From Cycas panzhihuaensis (taxonomy: Eukaryota; Cycadophyta): a DNA stretch of 64,000 nucleotides. Where the stretch lies: contig CM041465.1 in assembly GCA_023213395.1 (NCBI GenBank), positions 231,081,741-231,145,740 of the forward strand. Reading direction: 5' to 3'. The translations under genes and the position numbers were made by a program. Each line of letters begins with the position of its first letter. The first letter of the stretch is position 1. Below are positions 60,880-64,000 of the stretch, piece by piece. Below the pieces are notes generated by a model. The model was given only the letters and a program-made list of their open reading frames with translations, made no database searches and was not told the origin of the DNA.

Positions 60880-61330
60880 GCCCAAAAATAGCCTGCAATA
60901 AATTAATCTAGAGATTAAAGAGGAGCTCTTTATGGTGAGAATCCAAATGAAGTAAAGTATAGTTAATACCATCTTTAATGAAGGAATCCAAAAGAACTTA
61001 ATCTTAGAGGCATTAGTGAAGAAGTTAGGATTAAGGATGCATGCACATCTAAAACCATATCCTCTTAGATGGCTGCAAAAAGACTCATAGCCATAAGTTA
61101 CTCATCAATATAAGTTTAAATTTACAATTTCTAAAAAATTTATTAAAGAAGTTGAATGTGAAATGGTTCCTTTGGACATTTGTTAAGTTGTGTTTGGCAG
61201 CCCATATCTCTATGATAAAGATGGAATGCATCATAGGAGGCTAAGAAAGATTCGACTCGTCAAGGATGGAAAATTATATTTGATTAATGCATCAAAGCCA
61301 CAAAAGAAGATCTCCCTCATATCCTCTTAA
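60880..61330 (+). pseudogene. Element 9 protease relic
   Basis: IQKNLILEALVKKLGLRMHA, HLKPYPLRWLQKDS, EVECEMVPLDIC, VVFGSPYLYDKDGMHHRRL and RLVKDGKLYLINAS follow the usual gypsy order. The D-T/S-G active site reads N-E-G. Confidence 0.8.
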
Positions 61331-61469
61331 CAAGCAAAAAGATTGATTAATACTTGTTAGAATTTATGTTGCTGATGGTGAAGCAAAAGGTAGAAGATAA
61401 AGAGCAAGAAGAGTCCTCAATGCAGCCATTGGATAAGAAATAATTACAATAGATTTAAGGCCTAAGGAA

Positions 61470-62330
61470 TACGTATAATGACGTATTCGAAGAGTTAAAA
61501 GGGCTACCCCCTAAGAGAGAAATTAAGCATGAAATCTAGTTGTTTGTTAATTTATCTTTGCCCAATCTTAGTCTCTACCAAAACTTAGTTTTGGAGAATG
61601 AAGAGATTAAGAGGTAGATTCAAGAACAATTAGAGTAAGAAGTGATCAAGTCAAATTGTTCCCCTTACAATTCACCTATTGTTTTAGTGCCAAAGAAAGA
61701 TGGAGGATGAAGAATATGCATTAATGACCATGATTTGAATAAGATCACCATAAAGAATCAACATCCCTATCATGGATAAATGACTTGTTGGACCGGTTGC
61801 AGTTTATAATATATTTCAATAAGTTGGACCTAAAATTAGGCTACCATCGGGTTCGAACATGGGAGGAGGATACTTAGAAGATAGCCTTCAAATCAAAGTA
61901 GGGGTTGTTTAAATGGATGATGATGCTTTTTAGTTTATGCAATGCACCTACCACCTTTATGAGGTTGATGAATGAGGTATTGAGACCCTTCATTGATGAT
62001 TTTATTATTGTTTATCTAGATAATATTCTAATTTTTAGCCATACTTAGGAAAAGCACTTCTAACATATTCAACAAGTACTCAAATCTCTTTAAAGAGTAG
62101 TAGCTAAAACTTAATCTCTCATCTTCTTGGGTTTTATAGTTGGAGGAGGAGAACTAAAGATTGATCCGGTAAAGATTATAGTCATTCTTAATTAGCCCAC
62201 ACCCAAGACAACCATAGAGATAAGAAGTTTCATTAGTGTATATCAATATTTTAAAAAAATTATTTTTAAATTCTCTCAAATTGCAGCACCTCTTTATGCA
62301 TTAATGGCAAGACATGCAAAGTTTCATTGG
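61470..62330 (+). pseudogene. Element 9 reverse transcriptase (broken)
   Basis: Blocks in order: YDVFEELKGLPP-type linker near 61483; SPIVLVPKKDGG near 61675; ICINDHDLNKITIKNQHP; YFNKLDLKLGYHRVR with the first Asp kept; and a polymerase motif VYLDNILIF near 62015, where the second Asp is Asn. Then come FLGFIVGGGELKIDPVKI and IAAPLYALMARHAKFHWEN. Several frame changes occur. Confidence 0.83.
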
Positions 62331-62369
62331 GAGAATGAACAAGAGAAAGCCTTTAGGCTTATAAAGTAG

Positions 62370-62790
62370 AAAATTTATGAGGCACCAGTGTTAGCCTTAC
62401 CCTCATTACAGAAACCATTTGAATTGGAGACTGGTGCTTCAGGCTATGCCATGGGAGCAGTATTGAAGCAATATGGAAGACCAATAGCATACCATTTAGA
62501 GACTTTTAATGGAGCTATAACAAACTACCTAACGTATGATAAGGAGCTCTATGCATTACACCAAGCAGTCAAGCATTGGATACCTTACTTATTGGGAAAA
62601 GAGGTGGTCATCCACACTGACCACAAGCCTTTATAATTCTTGCAGACACACTCCAAATTATAGTAGGCTAGGCACATGAAGTAGATGTCTTCTTTGTAGT
62701 AGTTTCACATCATGGTCAAATACAAGAAAGGCACATCAAACAAAATTATAGACTTACTATCCAGACCTCCTCAACAGTAAGGTATTTCTA
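62370..62790 (+). pseudogene. Element 9 RNase H
   Basis: Open at 62388-62636: [20 protein letters not shown], where the first catalytic Asp (T-D-A-S) is Gly. Glu is kept in [16 protein letters not shown], and Asp in [10 protein letters not shown]. After stops come MVKYKKGTSNKIIDLLSRPP, the usual junction to the integrase. Confidence 0.88.
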
Positions 62791-62819
62791 GCTTGTCAGT
62801 AGCTATGGAATTTTAGCCA

Positions 62820-64000
62820 TTTTGCCATGATGAATATACTAATTTATGCTTCGAAGATGAGGTATTTTCCTATCTTAGAGCAACTACAAGAAGAAAATAT
62901 AGTTACTAATTTTCAGCTGAAAGATGGTCTACTTTTCAAGCATGACAAGCTTTTCATTCTAAAACATGTAGACCAAATGAAGTGGGTAATAGAAGCTCAT
63001 ATATCTTGAGTTGTAGGATACTTCAAAGTAGGGAAAACATTACTAAATTTATAGCAATATATGTATTAGACTAATATACAGTAGGACATGACTATATTAG
63101 TATAAGCATATACATTATGTAGTACGTCAAATTCAACCAATAGGAAGTTTAGATTGTAACTCCACTTCCTGTTCCATCATGACCATGGGATAGTATCTCC
63201 ATGGATTTTCTAAGAGGACTACCATGAACCAAAAATGGTATGGATTATTTATTTATAGTTATTAATTGATTCAATAAAATGGTGGTGTTGATTCCATATA
63301 GGAAGACACATACAAGAGAAGACATAACTAGATTATTTTTCTAGCATATTTGGAAGTATTTTGGGCTTCCTAACTCTATCATTCTTGATCAAGATAGTAG
63401 ATTTTTTAGTAGTTTTTGGTAAACTCTTTGGGGAATGGTGGATACAAAGTTGAAGATGAGCATGACCTTTCATCTTTAGTAGAATATTAGTGCAACTATT
63501 ATGAGGATACAATGCCAAGCATCCTAAGACTTGGGATGAAAGTCTTCTATACTTGTAAATTACCTTCAATAGAACAATCCATATCTCAACTCAGAAATCA
63601 CCATTTAAGGTATGTTTTGGATTTCTGCCTACAAGTCCATTTGATTTAGAACTTTCAATTCAACTTACTGTAGGAAATAGAAAGGAGGATGGACAAGAGA
63701 AGGTGTAAAGATTATTGGAAAGAATAAAAAAAATTATCAATAGGTTGAGGAACAACTTCAAAAATCTTAGCAGATATATAAACAAAGGCACGATGCACAT
63801 AGATCTAGTCATTCCTTCAAGGAAAGAGATCAAGTTTGGTTCCATCTTAGCAAGAAAAGATTACAAGGTGAAGGTAAAAACTTGAAGCCTATACATTATG
63901 GTCCCTTTACTATCTTGAAAAAGATTAGGGAAAATGTTTTTCAACTTGAACTTCTAGAATTCATAAAGATGTATTTAGTTGTGAATGTTAAGAATCTAAA
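62820..64000 (+). pseudogene. Element 9 integrase (broken, runs off window)
   Basis: The linker at 62827-63009 (FQLKDGLLFKHDKLFI) precedes a decayed zinc finger. The core has SISMDFLRGLP (first Asp) near 63190 and NSIILDQDSRFFSSFW (second Asp) near 63375. The C-terminal domain at 63770-64000 reads SSHSFKERDQVWFHLSKKRL, GEGKNLKPIHYGPFTILKKI and NVFQLELLEF. A chromodomain, if present, would lie outside the window. Confidence 0.83.

Larger units (their letters stand above)
58760..64000 (+). mobile_element. Gypsy element 9, continues past window end
   Basis: LTR of about 1.06 kb starting TGATAACTTGATCCG at 58760, PBS 59825-59838, then gag, PR, RT, RNase H and integrase in Ty3/gypsy order, with the integrase C-terminus reaching the last base. 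It inserted into the 3' LTR of element 4. Decay is heavy, with catalytic losses in PR, RT and RNase H. Confidence 0.83.

Overview
This window looks like AT-rich, gene-poor nuclear DNA of a plant, most likely a large repeat-loaded seed-plant genome; the species cannot be told from the sequence. I recognise no host gene. Almost all readable coding sequence is decayed LTR-retrotransposon gag-pol of two kinds: Ty1/copia (order gag-PR-INT-RT-RH) and Ty3/gypsy chromoviruses (INT last, chromodomains in two of them). All are broken by stops and frameshifts, and many stops sit where Gln or Trp codons are expected, as methylation-driven C-to-T decay would give.

Layout. 590-1780: gypsy integrase/chromodomain relic (+). 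2180-4018: copia gag-PR-INT relic (-). 4076-4275: near-perfect 200-bp palindrome. 6603-10790: a copia LTR, primer-binding site (PBS), long leader and gag-PR relic (+). 10801-33960: a three-level nest of copia elements. The oldest, element 3 (+), has its 5' LTR split by element 2 (-, 10887-29133). Element 2's 3' LTR is in turn split by the youngest, element 1 (+, 11104-19356), which keeps both LTRs and a perfect 5-bp target-site duplication (TSD). Elements 1 and 2 belong to related families with unusually long (about 3 kb or more) 5' leaders that share conserved non-coding blocks. Element 2's leader also carries about 2 kb of AT/AC/GT microsatellite.

37500-41987: two gypsy elements (-) in tandem sharing one LTR, both with large internal deletions. 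42500-45704: a gypsy chromovirus (-) whose 5' side stops at a 242-bp inverted-repeat element (45705-45946). 48590-50230: gypsy LTR plus gag relic (+), same family as the tandem pair. 53711-58759: copia element 4 (+), whose 3' LTR is cut by gypsy element 9 (+), which runs from 58760 past the window end.

The intervals between show only AT-rich sequence and microsatellites. The most unusual material is non-coding: the conserved leader of elements 1 and 2 (a 9-bp-stem hairpin, a GC-rich island and a tRNA-like segment seen in element 1), a covarying LTR hairpin, and the two long inverted repeats. None of the elements looks autonomous; catalytic residues are lost in most of them.
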